The position numbers and the translations under genes are program-made. Positions 1 to 8,561 of a DNA stretch of 42,548 bases are shown piece after piece. The stretch is from Actinomycetota bacterium (lineage in GTDB: Bacteria > Actinomycetota > Acidimicrobiia > Spongiisociales > UBA5794). Positions within the stretch are counted from its first letter, which is position 1; the number at the start of each line of letters is the position of its first letter. A model generated the notes under the pieces. The model had not been told where the DNA came from, did no database searches, and was given only the letters and a program-made list of their open reading frames with translations. The stretch lies in the NCBI GenBank assembly GCA_013151445.1, contig JAADIG010000139.1, forward strand, positions 1-42,548, in the 5' to 3' direction.

Positions 1-113
1 CGAATCTTTTGGGCATACTCGTCAGCAGGAGCGCTCGAACGGTCCTGGACGGCCTCAAGAGTCGTCTTGTGTTTGGGTCGTCTGCGAAACATGATGTCTC
101 TATCGGCAGACAT
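1..113 (-). CDS. N-terminal start of an unidentified gene running off the window
   Basis: The minus strand is open from an ATG at 113 to the window edge, giving about 37 residues beginning MSADRDIMFRRRPKHK. A second in-frame ATG lies at 92. The composition is basic at first and then polar, and I recognise no family. It lies 68 nt downstream of the ilvE stop on the same strand and could be co-transcribed with it. An AGG about nine bases before the first ATG is a weak ribosome-binding site. Too little of the gene is present to assign a role, and it could be chance. Confidence 0.35.
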   Translation of the reverse strand, partial: MSADRDIMFRRRPKHKTTLEAVQDRSSAPADEYAQKI

Positions 114-181
114 CACCAGAAACCTAAACACAAGATTTTCGCGACCCGCGGAGACCTCACAGACCAACACCACAGGACCAG

Positions 182-1087
182 CTACCAGACGGGTGTCAGC
201 CATCCCATTCGATGCTCGACACGGCCACGCACAACATCCTCGTAGTGCTGCTGGATCATTTTGGAGACCGACCCACCCGAGCCATCACCAACCAGCCGAC
301 GGTCAACCGACGCGACCGGTGTGACCTCGGCACCGGTCCCGCAGAGAAATATTTCATCGGCGCTGTAGAGCTCGGTGCGCCCAATGGGACGCTCAACGAA
401 CTCGAGACCGAGATCCTCGGTCGCCAGCGATATCAGGGATTGGCGCGTGATCCCATCGAGGTTGTCCTCGGTTGATGGTGGGGAAAATAACGCACCATCT
501 CGCACTAGGAAAATGTGTTCGGCGCTGCCCTCGGAAACCTTGCCCGCCTCGGTAAGCATGATCGCCTCGGCGAAACCGTTATCGATGGCATCTTTGCGTG
601 CGAGCGCGCTGTTGACATACCCACCCGTCGGTTTCGCACGGGACGGGATAGCGTTGTCGGACGTCCTCCGCCACGGCGAGACACATACGTCAATTGCATC
701 GTCGGATAGGTACCGCTTCAACGGCATGGAGTAGGCCACGAACGTGGTCGTTGCGGGATCGAGGATGGGTGCCAGTTCATTCGAGTTGTGGAGCAACAGA
801 GGGCGAATGTACACGTCGTAGCGGGCATCGTTCTTGCGGAGCAGCTCAAGAAGCGTGTCGTGCACACTCGACGGGTCGGGCATGGCGAGATACAGAATCT
901 TCGCCTGGTAACTCAGGCGATCAATGTGACGATCGAGACGAAAGACATAAACCTGCTCGTTATCGTCTGCGAGATACCCACGTACACCCGCAAAACAACC
1001 GAGTCCATAGTTCACCGCGCGTGAGCGCACACTCAAGGTTGCATCTGCGTCGTCGACCCACCGGCCGTCTATGTATGTGGTACCCAT
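182..1087 (-). CDS. ilvE: Branched-chain amino acid aminotransferase (class IV PLP aminotransferase)
   Basis: A 301-residue fold-type-IV PLP enzyme, expected to transaminate Val, Leu and Ile with 2-oxoglutarate in the last step of branched-chain amino acid synthesis. The N-terminus carries the DGRWVDDADATLSV strand and the NYGLGCFAGVRGY segment found in IlvE proteins. The PLP-binding lysine is K152 in AKPTGGYVNSA. The second signature, EGSAEHIFLVRDG, and the cofactor-phosphate segment GITRQSL follow, and FLCGTGAEVTPV closes the active site. Length is normal for bacterial IlvE (about 300-310). D-amino acid aminotransferase or 4-amino-4-deoxychorismate lyase share the fold, but length and motifs favour BCAT. 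The gene is divergent from typA. No Shine-Dalgarno is seen; a TAATGT box sits 6 nt before the ATG. Confidence 0.88.
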   Translation of the reverse strand: MGTTYIDGRWVDDADATLSVRSRAVNYGLGCFAGVRGYLADDNEQVYVFRLDRHIDRLSYQAKILYLAMPDPSSVHDTLLELLRKNDARYDVYIRPLLLHNSNELAPILDPATTTFVAYSMPLKRYLSDDAIDVCVSPWRRTSDNAIPSRAKPTGGYVNSALARKDAIDNGFAEAIMLTEAGKVSEGSAEHIFLVRDGALFSPPSTEDNLDGITRQSLISLATEDLGLEFVERPIGRTELYSADEIFLCGTGAEVTPVASVDRRLVGDGSGGSVSKMIQQHYEDVVRGRVEHRMGWLTPVW

Positions 1088-1093
1088 ACGTTG

Positions 1094-1099
1094 ACATTA
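1094..1099 (-). promoter_or_regulatory. Putative -10 box of a leaderless ilvE transcript
   Basis: On the minus strand TAATGT lies six bases before the ilvE ATG, with no purine-rich ribosome-binding site between. A -10 hexamer this close to the start places the transcript 5' end at or near the start codon. The same spacing recurs at several genes in the window. Confidence 0.5.
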
Positions 1100-1162
1100 G
1101 CGGGAGAGTCCGCGGATGTGACAGGGCATCAGCCAACAGCATTGGTGTACATGCGGACCGGC

Positions 1163-1168
1163 TACCAT
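1163..1168 (+). promoter_or_regulatory. Putative -10 box of typA
   Basis: TACCAT nine bases before the typA ATG, with no Shine-Dalgarno sequence in the gap (TGCGGCCTT). It fits the leaderless pattern, with a slightly longer spacing than at other genes. Confidence 0.4.
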
Positions 1169-1177
1169 TGCGGCCTT

Positions 1178-3004
1178 ATGGCTACTACCTCCTTCCGAAA
1201 TGTTGCCCTGATCGCGCACGTCGACCACGGGAAAACTACGCTCGTTGATGCAATGCTATCCGCAACTGATGTCTTCGCAGCGCATGAGAAGCATGTGGAT
1301 CGCGTGATGGACTCCAACGACCAGGAGCGCGAGCGAGGAATCACCATCCTTGCGAAGGCGGCCTCGATCATATGGAAGGGCACCAAGATCAACATCGTTG
1401 ATACACCCGGACATGCCGACTTCGGTGGCGAAGTCGAGCGTGCTCTTGAGTTGGTAGATGGTGTTCTCCTGCTCGTCGACGCCGCCGAGGGTCCGATGCC
1501 TCAGACGCGGTATGTTCTTTCGAAGGCCCTGGGTAGGCATATCCCGACCGTGGTCATCATCAACAAGGTCGATCGCGGTGATGCGAGAGCAGAAGAAGTG
1601 GCCGACGAGATCTACGAACTGTTCTTCGATCTTGATGCTTCGGACCACCACATCGAATTCCCGATCATCTCCGCTATCGCCCGCGAGGGACGATCGGTCG
1701 CTGGCATCGGCATGCCGGCGGCAGACGCCGACCTCGCCCCGATCCTCGATGCTGTCCTGGAGACCATTCCCGCCACCTCGGGCAACGCCGCCGCTCCCCT
1801 CCAGGCGATCGTTACAAACCTTGACGCATCCGACTATCTCGGCCGTCTCGCCATCGGCCGTGTCGTCCAAGGAACCCTGAAGGCCGGTGACCAGATCGCC
1901 CTCTGCCAGAACACCGACGAGCCTCCCGTGCGACGGCGCCTCACCCAACTCATGGGTTTCGAAGGTCTCGGCCGCGAAGATGTCGATGAGCGAGTAGCGG
2001 GGGATCTCTTCATCGTTGCTGGTTTCCCCGACGTGGAAATCGGCGACACACTCGCAGACCCGACGGATCCGCAGCCACTCCCCCGTCTCACCGTCGACGA
2101 ACCGGTGCTCCGTATGACGTTCGGTGTGAACACATCACCGCTCGCTGGTGTAAGCGGAAAGTTCCTCACATCGCGCCAGATCCGCGATCGACTTGAAAAG
2201 GAGGTGCTCGGTAACGTCTCGATCAAGATTGAGAACACCGCCTCCCCAGAGATTATCGAAGTCGCCGGACGGGGTGAGCTCCAGCTTGCTGTTCTTATCG
2301 AATCGATGCGCCGCGAAGGATTCGAGCTTCAGGTCAGCCGACCGCAGGTCATCATCAAGGAAATCGACGGGGTCCGCCACGAGCCCGTAGAACAGGCCAC
2401 AGTCGATATCCCCGAGGAGTACGTCGGTATCGTCACCCAGGCGGCGGCGCCCCGCAAGGGCCGCGTCCTCGACATACGTGCCGGGGCGACGGGACGAACG
2501 ATCCTAACTATTTCCGCCCCTGCGCGCGGTCTGCTCGGATTCCGGTCTCTGCTTATGACTGCGACCCGAGGGACTGCCCTCATCAATCAGCGCCACGAGG
2601 GATGGATGCCCTGGGCGGGTGAGCTCCCACACCGCACCGGCGGCGCCATGTCGGCCGACCGCATCGGCGTATCGACGGGGTTCGCCCTCGACAATCTCCA
2701 GAAACGCGGTGAGATGTTTATTGGTCCGGTCACCGATGTCTACGAGGGCATGATCATCGGTGAGTCAACCCGGAACGAAGAGATGGTGGTCAACGTCACC
2801 AAGGGCAAGCAGCTCACCAATATTCGAACACACTCAACCGATGACGCCATCAAACTAAAACCCCACAAGGTCATGACCCTAGAACTCGCGATCGAATGGA
2901 TCTCGGACGACGAACTCGTCGAGGTCACACCCGACGCGATTCGTGTTCGGAAGCGGCACCTCTCAGAGTCCGATCGCAAACGGGCACGCAAGCAAGCCTC
3001 CTGA
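1178..3004 (+). CDS. typA: Ribosome-associated translational GTPase TypA/BipA
   Basis: A 608-residue translational GTPase of the EF-G-like TypA/BipA family, which binds ribosomes and is linked to stress and 50S assembly. The G domain shows G1 AHVDHGKTT (residues 13-21), G3 DTPGHADF and G4 NKVD, plus the switch I segment RERGITILAK. It is followed by a beta-barrel domain II, two EF-G-like alpha/beta domains and the family-specific C-terminal region ending in a basic tail (RVRKRHLSESDRKRARKQAS). Length matches the family (about 600-640). The frame is open further upstream, but residues before this ATG have no similarity to TypA, which begins directly with the RNVALIAH strand. It is transcribed divergently from ilvE across a 90-bp gap. 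Confidence 0.95.
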   Translation: MATTSFRNVALIAHVDHGKTTLVDAMLSATDVFAAHEKHVDRVMDSNDQERERGITILAKAASIIWKGTKINIVDTPGHADFGGEVERALELVDGVLLLVDAAEGPMPQTRYVLSKALGRHIPTVVIINKVDRGDARAEEVADEIYELFFDLDASDHHIEFPIISAIAREGRSVAGIGMPAADADLAPILDAVLETIPATSGNAAAPLQAIVTNLDASDYLGRLAIGRVVQGTLKAGDQIALCQNTDEPPVRRRLTQLMGFEGLGREDVDERVAGDLFIVAGFPDVEIGDTLADPTDPQPLPRLTVDEPVLRMTFGVNTSPLAGVSGKFLTSRQIRDRLEKEVLGNVSIKIENTASPEIIEVAGRGELQLAVLIESMRREGFELQVSRPQVIIKEIDGVRHEPVEQATVDIPEEYVGIVTQAAAPRKGRVLDIRAGATGRTILTISAPARGLLGFRSLLMTATRGTALINQRHEGWMPWAGELPHRTGGAMSADRIGVSTGFALDNLQKRGEMFIGPVTDVYEGMIIGESTRNEEMVVNVTKGKQLTNIRTHSTDDAIKLKPHKVMTLELAIEWISDDELVEVTPDAIRVRKRHLSESDRKRARKQAS

Positions 3005-3112
3005 TCGGTTCGCGCCAGCCGTCGGTATCGCATGCCGCAGCTCGGTGCACGAAAACCGGGAACCCCCATCCCGCCACGGTGCGTCGTACCCATAGGAACG
3101 AGAGGACCTCCT

Positions 3113-3565
3113 ATGAAGAAGCTAACCGTGCTCATCGCCGCACTGGCCGTTGTCGCCGCCGCCTGTGGAACATCGTCAACCACCTCGACGACGTCTGTGC
3201 CATCAGCTACCTCGACGACGTCTGCTCCCGCCCCCGCCGAACTCAACGGTACGTGGACGCTCGTCTCCGTTGCGCTCAAGACGCAGATGATCAGCGTCGC
3301 AGAGGAGTTCGGGGCAAAAATTGATTTCGCCAACGGTGAGTTCACCGGCAACGGCGGATGCAACTCGCTGTTCGGATCGTATACCGCGGCCGCGGGCTCG
3401 ATCACATTTGAATCCGTCGGTATGACAGAGATCGGCTGTCCCGGCGCCCAGCAGCTCGAAATGACATTCGTCCGGATTCTGACGAACGCCGACTCGTACT
3501 CGATCGACAACGGCGTCCTCATCATTCGTTCCGGTACCGAGGAGTTGGCGCTACGCCGCTCATAG
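3113..3565 (+). CDS. META (HslJ-like) domain lipoprotein
   Basis: A 150-residue secreted lipoprotein. The N-terminus is a lipoprotein signal peptide (MKKLTVLIAALAVVAAAC) with the lipid-modified Cys at 18. It is followed by a Ser/Thr-rich spacer (residues 20-40) and a META domain: LNGTWTLVS, then the family hallmark GNGGCNSLFGSY, then GMTEIGCPGAQQLEMTF. META domains occur in HslJ of E. coli and in many surface lipoproteins, with no defined enzymatic activity. The start is supported by GAGAGG about eight bases upstream. It lies 108 bp after typA and is probably transcribed separately. The 3' end faces a long hairpin. Confidence 0.8.
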   Translation: MKKLTVLIAALAVVAAACGTSSTTSTTSVPSATSTTSAPAPAELNGTWTLVSVALKTQMISVAEEFGAKIDFANGEFTGNGGCNSLFGSYTAAAGSITFESVGMTEIGCPGAQQLEMTFVRILTNADSYSIDNGVLIIRSGTEELALRRS

Positions 3566-3596
3566 TCAGGGGGCTGGTACCGGATCGGGGGAGCCG

Positions 3597-3640
3597 TCCA
3601 CTGTGGGGTGGGGTTGAAAAAGACCTCACTCCACTGTGGA
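3597..3640. terminator. Long bidirectional hairpin between convergent genes
   Basis: The arms TCCACTGTGGGGTGGGGT and ACCTCACTCCACTGTGGA pair over 18 positions with one T-T mismatch and two G-U pairs, around the loop TGAAAAAG. It lies between the lipoprotein and the convergent membrane gene and includes the stop codon of the latter. No T-run follows on either strand, so it is a likely bidirectional transcription end or mRNA-stabilising structure rather than a classical terminator. Confidence 0.6.
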
Positions 3641-4714
3641 CGCAAGGCCCTCATCATCATGCAGGTCGTCCACTCGGCGCAGGTTCGACTCCAGACCCGT
3701 TCCGGGAACGGACCCGGGCCGTCCACCGCCAAACGCTCCACGCACCGCTGACGCCATCATCACCGCCGCGACAATCACCGCACCACCCCATATGGTGACC
3801 ACCGCATACACCTGGGTCAGTGGAATCACCGATGCAGTGACCGCTATCCCAAGAAACTGAAAAACCCGACGCCTCGTGACCATCGGGTGCGGGATTCGCA
3901 CCGTCGGCGGTGCCGCTGGATTGCGAAGATTACGCACCAGCAACACCGCGAGCGCCACATAGATGAACCAGACAATCATCTGGCGTTCGACCGGTATGGA
4001 GACCTCGGGACGCCATGTTGGAATGAACAGGAGGTAGGTCGCCGCAACAACGAATCCCACACCGAACAAGGGTTTGCCACGTGGCAGGATGTCGGCGAGA
4101 GACTCAACCTTTTCTTGCGGCACAAGGTGCCTCGCCGCCCATGCAAGAACCAGCGCAGTGCCCGGCACAACGATTGCGAGAACACCCGGATTCGCCGTAA
4201 GTGCGCCCTGGTTCGTCGCGACCGTCACAAATAACACGACGGCGACCCACCGCTTGGGCTGCCGAAGCCATTTCGGAAAGAGTCCGGCTATGTGCGGGTC
4301 CTTCACCAGGAGTTGCTCGCCAACGACGAGTGGGGCGATGAAAGCCATAAAGGGATGCCAGAATCCCACGAGCACGACCGTGGTCAGCACCTCGATCCCT
4401 TGGGTCACGACGACTGGATCCCATGGGTTGTCCCAGAGCACCTTCGTGATATAGAACTCGTACATGCCAAAGATGGCACCCGCGGTCCACAACGCCGCCA
4501 AGGTGGGCACACGGTTCCTGCGGAACACGAACGTGGCAAGCACCAGTAGGTGCCCGCCGTACACTGCGGCAAGAAACAGAAATTCCGGTGGGTTCAGTAG
4601 CCCAAAGGGTGCGGACCCACTCAAAACCTCAGCAAACACAATCGACAGGATCGTCAGCAGTAACCAGGCGTGACGTGATTTGAACTCTCGTGGAAACACA
4701 GCAAGTTTCTTCAT
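3626..4714 (-). CDS. Polytopic membrane protein of unknown function
   Basis: A 362-residue integral membrane protein I cannot assign to a family. It begins MKKLAVFPREFKSRHAW and then shows roughly nine to ten hydrophobic segments, for example LLLTILSIVFAEVLSG, FLFLAAVYGGHLLVLATFVF, VLTTVVLVGFWHPFMAFIA, VAVVLFVTVATNQ and a C-terminal pair around residues 290-335. The cytoplasmic tail is acidic. I placed the start at the ATG giving MKKL because the basic-then-hydrophobic N-terminus suits membrane insertion; an in-frame ATG five codons upstream is possible. It lies 113 bp downstream of the RNA helicase on the same strand. There are no transporter signature motifs that I can see. Confidence 0.65.
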   Translation of the reverse strand: MKKLAVFPREFKSRHAWLLLTILSIVFAEVLSGSAPFGLLNPPEFLFLAAVYGGHLLVLATFVFRRNRVPTLAALWTAGAIFGMYEFYITKVLWDNPWDPVVVTQGIEVLTTVVLVGFWHPFMAFIAPLVVGEQLLVKDPHIAGLFPKWLRQPKRWVAVVLFVTVATNQGALTANPGVLAIVVPGTALVLAWAARHLVPQEKVESLADILPRGKPLFGVGFVVAATYLLFIPTWRPEVSIPVERQMIVWFIYVALAVLLVRNLRNPAAPPTVRIPHPMVTRRRVFQFLGIAVTASVIPLTQVYAVVTIWGGAVIVAAVMMASAVRGAFGGGRPGSVPGTGLESNLRRVDDLHDDEGLASTVE

Positions 4715-4827
4715 ACCCCCACGATGCACGCCAGCCCGGACACCCGCAATCGGGTATCACCCCGAGTTCACCTCAGGGGCAACGACCCGGGTTGCCACAC
4801 CTCGCTCTCGATGCCCCACGTGACGAG

Positions 4828-6243
4828 CTAGTGACGACCGCGGTGGCTGCTGCTGCTGCTCTTCCTACTGGATCCACCCTGAGACCCGCCGCGGCTCGAT
4901 CGGCCACCGGAATGACCACCCGAACCGGCGGACGCCTTTTGCCCGGTTCGGTTGCGGGAACCCCCGGCCGAACGGCCACCCTGACCCTTGTGCTGGCCCC
5001 CCTTGGAGTTGCGTGACCGGTTTCGATTCCCGGAACCGTTGCGAGACCCGCCGCGGGGCCGAGGATCTTCCTTGAAACGACCCACCTGCTCAAACGTCCC
5101 GAGAATACCGCCGGTACCATCGAACACGTCGTCATATCCGACGCGGGTCACCTCACCCGACAGCCCCAACGCGGACTGGAGACGCTGGTTGGAACGCTTC
5201 TGGTCCGGGAGAACAAACGAGATAACGCTCCCCTTTTTGCCGGCGCGCGCCGTACGACCGCTGCGGTGCAGATACGTCTTGTCATCCTCGGGTGGATCCA
5301 GATGGACCACCAGCGAGACACCGTCTACGTGAATTCCACGGGCTGCGACATCGGTGGCGACGAGGGCATCAGCCTCACCTTCGGTAAAGGCGCGCAACGC
5401 ACGATTCCTCTGGCCCTGTGTACGGCCGCCGTGTAGTGCGACGGTAGAAACACCCTGATCCTTGAGCTGGCGAGCGATGCGATCAACACCCCGGCGTGTG
5501 CGGGCGAACACGATCGCTGGCGCATGATCGTCAACCAAGTCGGCTGTGATCAGAATCTTGTCACTGTTCTCACAGCTCCAAAAGTAGTGCAGGGCATCGC
5601 CGGCATCGGGTTTGTCGGATCCGACCTCATGGCGCACCGCATTGGTCTGATACTGCTCGGTCAGCACCTTCACGTCGCCGTCAAGTGTCGCGGAGAACAA
5701 GATTGTCTGGCGATCCTTAGGGGTCTTATCAAGCAGACGTTTCACCTCGGGCAGGAAACCCATATCCGCCAGACGATCCGCCTCATCAATGACCACAGTC
5801 TTGATGTTGTCGAGCTTCACCGAACCACGTTCGATCAAATCAGCCAACCGGCCGGGGCAGGCAATAAGGATTTCTACTCCGGCGTGGAGTTTGTGACGCT
5901 GCTGACCGTACGGCACGCCGCCGTACACCGCGGCCACACGAACACCACGTGCGGCACCGAGTGGCGCTATTTCGCGCCGGATCTGATCCGCCAGTTCACG
6001 GGTCGGAGAAAGTACCAGGGCATGGGGCCTCTTCGGTTCTGCCTTGCCGACGTTTGCAAGAAGGGGAAGACCGAACGCAAGGGTTTTGCCGGATCCTGTC
6101 GGGGCGCGCCCGAGAACGTCGCGCCCCGCAAGGGCGTCGGGAATGGCGGCTACCTGGATGGGGAAAGCTGAATTGATATCGCGCTGGGCGAGACCACGAA
6201 CAAGATGTTCGGGCACGCCGAGGTCGGCGAAGGACGTTGACAT
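4828..6243 (-). CDS. DEAD-box ATP-dependent RNA helicase (RhlE/CsdA-like)
   Basis: A 471-residue cytoplasmic RNA helicase that would unwind RNA duplexes using ATP in ribosome assembly, mRNA decay or cold adaptation. Motifs in order: Q motif FPIQVAAIP, motif I APTGSGKT, Ia PTRELADQI, GG (YGGV), II DEADR, III SAT, IV IVFARTRRG, V ATDVAARGIHV and VI HRSGRTARAG. The core ends near residue 370. The remaining 100 residues are a low-complexity basic Gly/Ser/Arg/Asn-rich tail typical of RNA-binding extensions. AGGAG seven bases before the ATG supports the start. The 143-bp leader could hold regulatory structure, but I see none clearly. A small hairpin (GGCAAC/GTTGCC, 4778-4796) follows the stop. Confidence 0.92.
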   Translation of the reverse strand: MSTSFADLGVPEHLVRGLAQRDINSAFPIQVAAIPDALAGRDVLGRAPTGSGKTLAFGLPLLANVGKAEPKRPHALVLSPTRELADQIRREIAPLGAARGVRVAAVYGGVPYGQQRHKLHAGVEILIACPGRLADLIERGSVKLDNIKTVVIDEADRLADMGFLPEVKRLLDKTPKDRQTILFSATLDGDVKVLTEQYQTNAVRHEVGSDKPDAGDALHYFWSCENSDKILITADLVDDHAPAIVFARTRRGVDRIARQLKDQGVSTVALHGGRTQGQRNRALRAFTEGEADALVATDVAARGIHVDGVSLVVHLDPPEDDKTYLHRSGRTARAGKKGSVISFVLPDQKRSNQRLQSALGLSGEVTRVGYDDVFDGTGGILGTFEQVGRFKEDPRPRGGSRNGSGNRNRSRNSKGGQHKGQGGRSAGGSRNRTGQKASAGSGGHSGGRSSRGGSQGGSSRKSSSSSHRGRH

Positions 6244-6386
6244 TGAAACTCCTGAGGGCGTCGCAACACGAAACGTGCGATCACCAGATGGAAGAGTGGT
6301 GTGACCCAGACAGAGGTTCTGCGACCCGGGTCTTTTCTAGACGCTCTCTCCATGACTGATCAGGATGGAACGCGGACCAGACTGTA

Positions 6387-7166
6387 TCAGGGATTCACGT
6401 CCATGTCGATACCTGTCGGCTGCGGCGCCTCCACCGCGGGCCAATCGAGGAGCTTGAGGTACGCCCCCTTGGCGTGCCAGGCGAGTCCCAATGCCCGGGT
6501 TGAACGCAGTCGTCGAATACGAAACGCCCATTCGTCCCACAACACGCGAGCCGCCGATGCATCCTCGGTGAGGGTTCCACTGCGGCCGAAGTACCAGCGA
6601 CGTCCGGGATGGCGAAACCCCTGTATAGCCAGTGGGACTCTGGGCACCGGATCGACATAGTTGATCACTCGAAAGATCCTGGACTGCAATCGGAAATTCA
6701 TCTGACGTGAGAACGCGGCCTTGCCGACACGTGGCTGGCCGAGGGTGACCACACCATCCACCTGACGGCCCAGGGACAGCAGGCGGGCAGCCGTCAACAC
6801 GGCGAGTGCGCCGCCGAGACTGTGACCGGTTAGAAAAACCTTCTTATCGGTGGAAAGAATAATCGGCCGGAGTTCATCCCATACGGCGTCGAGAGCTCGA
6901 CGGAACCCGCTGTGGACGCGGGTCCCGAGCGCCCCGAACTCGGTAGAGAACTCGGCGTCGTACAGCACGTCCTTGGTATCGTCCGTTCCCCGAAACGCGA
7001 CGACAAGATTGCGTTCGTCGGAGCCGACGACGACCACCGTGCCGGCTCGTTCGAACTGGATGATGTCGCGCAGGCCAAGCACGCCAACCCCGGTGACTAC
7101 CGCGTCGGGGCCTTCATAGGCCAAGATTGCCATCGCTGCTAGATCGCTCATCAATTCTCGTTGCAT
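6387..7166 (-). CDS. Class 3 lipase / alpha-beta hydrolase
   Basis: A 259-residue serine hydrolase of the lipase class 3 family (Rhizomucor lipase-like fold). The nucleophile is S116 in the elbow GHSLGGA. The family N-terminal strand NLVVAFRGTDD supplies the oxyanion region. The catalytic Asp is D172 in NYVDPVPRVP, and H231 near the C-terminus fits the catalytic His. There is no signal peptide or membrane segment, so it would act in the cytoplasm, unlike most secreted family members. The substrate cannot be read from the sequence. GGAGGGT lies four bases before the chosen ATG; a second in-frame ATG five codons on is a weaker alternative. It is divergent from the HisA-like gene. Confidence 0.85.
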   Translation of the reverse strand: MQRELMSDLAAMAILAYEGPDAVVTGVGVLGLRDIIQFERAGTVVVVGSDERNLVVAFRGTDDTKDVLYDAEFSTEFGALGTRVHSGFRRALDAVWDELRPIILSTDKKVFLTGHSLGGALAVLTAARLLSLGRQVDGVVTLGQPRVGKAAFSRQMNFRLQSRIFRVINYVDPVPRVPLAIQGFRHPGRRWYFGRSGTLTEDASAARVLWDEWAFRIRRLRSTRALGLAWHAKGAYLKLLDWPAVEAPQPTGIDMDVNP

Positions 7167-7300
7167 CTACCCTCCGAAGCGTTCGGTCACTCATCTGAGT
7201 GCCCCCGTCCGGGGGTGATACATCAAAATCACGCATCCCACTTCTCGGCAGCGGGCCCAAAATCCTGCAGTTCAATTCCCCCAAAGGACCCCAACCGCGG

Positions 7301-7306
7301 TATCTT
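7301..7306 (+). promoter_or_regulatory. Putative -10 box of the HisA-like gene (leaderless)
   Basis: TATCTT, then six bases (GGACTC), then ATG. No Shine-Dalgarno sequence lies in the gap. This is one of the clearest leaderless starts in the window. Confidence 0.55.
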
Positions 7307-7312
7307 GGACTC

Positions 7313-8185
7313 ATGGAGCTCTACGCACGCGTCAATATTCTCAATGGAAGAGCGGTTCGTTTACCTCACGGAGACATCACCGAGTTCATATCGCTCGACG
7401 ACGATCCGGTAAACCGGGCGAAGGGCTGGGTTAAAAAGGGAGCGGATCGGCTACACATCGTTGATCTCGATGCGGCGGCGCGCGGCGACTACCGGAACCG
7501 TGATCTCATCGGCGACATGATCAAGGCGCTCGACGTGCCCGTGCAAGTTGGCGGTGGAATCCGCTCCGAAGCCGAGATCGCTCGAGTACTCGACATGGGG
7601 GCATGGCGGGTCGTGGTCGGCACACTCCCCATGGTTGACCAGGTCCTCTTCTGGGAACTGAACCGCAAATATCCCTACCGGATAGTCGTCTCCCTTGATG
7701 TCTGCGAGGACCTGGAAGTTGTCATCAAGGGGTGGACCGAACACTCGGGTGTGTACCTCGAGGAGGCACTGATCAACCTGTCGTCTGCGGGAGCGGCGGG
7801 TTTCATGATTTCGGAGGTTGGTCGCGACGCCTTTGTCGACCCGCCGAACTACGAAGCTCTCGAGATGGCAGTCGAAATCGTCGACGAACCCGTCGTAGCC
7901 GCCGGTGGTGTCCGCAACCTCGACGACATCGGGCAACTTATGCAGATCGAGGCCAACGGAAAAAGGCTTGCGGGACTGGTGGTCGGTCGCGAGGTCACAG
8001 GTGGACGATTCACCGTCGAGGAGGCGTCTGCTGCACTGGCTGTTGTCGGTTCGGCGTTCGGTCCATGGACCCGAGCCGACCTTGATGCCGCCGTTGCAAA
8101 ATACCGCACCGTGGTCTCCGAGTCCCAATCCGCCGATGCGGCAGCTGCCTTCGTGCAGTGGCTCGACAACGGCGGAGCCGAATAA
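7313..8185 (+). CDS. HisA/HisF-family TIM barrel with altered catalytic residues
   Basis: A 290-residue (beta/alpha)8 barrel of the HisA/HisF family. The phosphate-binding signatures are present: VPVQVGGGIRS (residues 76-85) and EPVVAAGGVRN (192-202), plus the DLDAA strand end at 51-55. By alignment of ARVNILNGRAVRL with the usual A-I-D-x-x-x-G-x-x-VRL start, the catalytic Asp of strand 1 is Asn8. The second catalytic Asp, normally in TDIxxDG, is Glu168 in ISEVGRDAFVDPPN. D129 (SLDV) is kept. Classical HisA/PriA need both acids, so this may not be a working ProFAR isomerase. It is about 45 residues longer than HisA at the C-terminus and stands outside any his operon. A small membrane protein follows after 27 bp. 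Confidence 0.8.
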   Translation: MELYARVNILNGRAVRLPHGDITEFISLDDDPVNRAKGWVKKGADRLHIVDLDAAARGDYRNRDLIGDMIKALDVPVQVGGGIRSEAEIARVLDMGAWRVVVGTLPMVDQVLFWELNRKYPYRIVVSLDVCEDLEVVIKGWTEHSGVYLEEALINLSSAGAAGFMISEVGRDAFVDPPNYEALEMAVEIVDEPVVAAGGVRNLDDIGQLMQIEANGKRLAGLVVGREVTGGRFTVEEASAALAVVGSAFGPWTRADLDAAVAKYRTVVSESQSADAAAAFVQWLDNGGAE

Positions 8186-8212
8186 CACCGACGTCCCCAA
8201 CACGGAGGTCAC

Positions 8213-8497
8213 ATGAAGCGTCTGATCAAACTCCTGTTCCTGGTACTCATCGTCAGTTGCATTGCGGTGTTCGTCGTCATGACTGTGTCGAAGCAGAAAT
8301 TTGCAGGCATGACGGATGACGAAATTCGAGAGTTCCTGGCCGAACGCATCGGAGACAAACTCGGACCGGACCAGCTCATGGCCGTACAGACTGCGGTTAT
8401 CGGGGCGGTGCGGGGACGGACTGTCCCACCGACCGCGCACACCGATCCTACGAACGAGCCTACGGATGAACCGGATGCCGGGGACTCTGCCACCTAA
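8213..8497 (+). CDS. Small single-pass membrane protein
   Basis: A 94-residue protein of unknown function. Residues 5-25 (IKLLFLVLIVSCIAVFVVMTV) form one membrane anchor after a basic start. A short predicted helical region follows (MTDDEIREFLAERIGDKLGPDQL), and the tail is Pro/Thr/Asp-rich and probably disordered. GGAGGT five bases before the ATG is a strong ribosome-binding site. It follows the HisA-like gene by 27 bp and is almost certainly in its operon, which may mean a functional link. No family is recognised. Confidence 0.7.
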   Translation: MKRLIKLLFLVLIVSCIAVFVVMTVSKQKFAGMTDDEIREFLAERIGDKLGPDQLMAVQTAVIGAVRGRTVPPTAHTDPTNEPTDEPDAGDSAT

Positions 8498-8561
8498 CGC
8501 AGAACCGGTCTCGTCCCCTGGTCAACTGCGGGACTAACGAACGTCACTGGCGGGCCGATGC

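Noticed and set aside
3684-3702. GGTTCGACTCC resembling a tRNA T-loop
   Set aside because: It lies inside the membrane-protein gene and there is no acceptor stem or anticodon arm around it.
7451-8440. 329-codon minus-strand frame across the HisA-like and small membrane genes
   Set aside because: Antisense shadow; Cys/His/Asp-rich composition without domains, and it spans two real genes.
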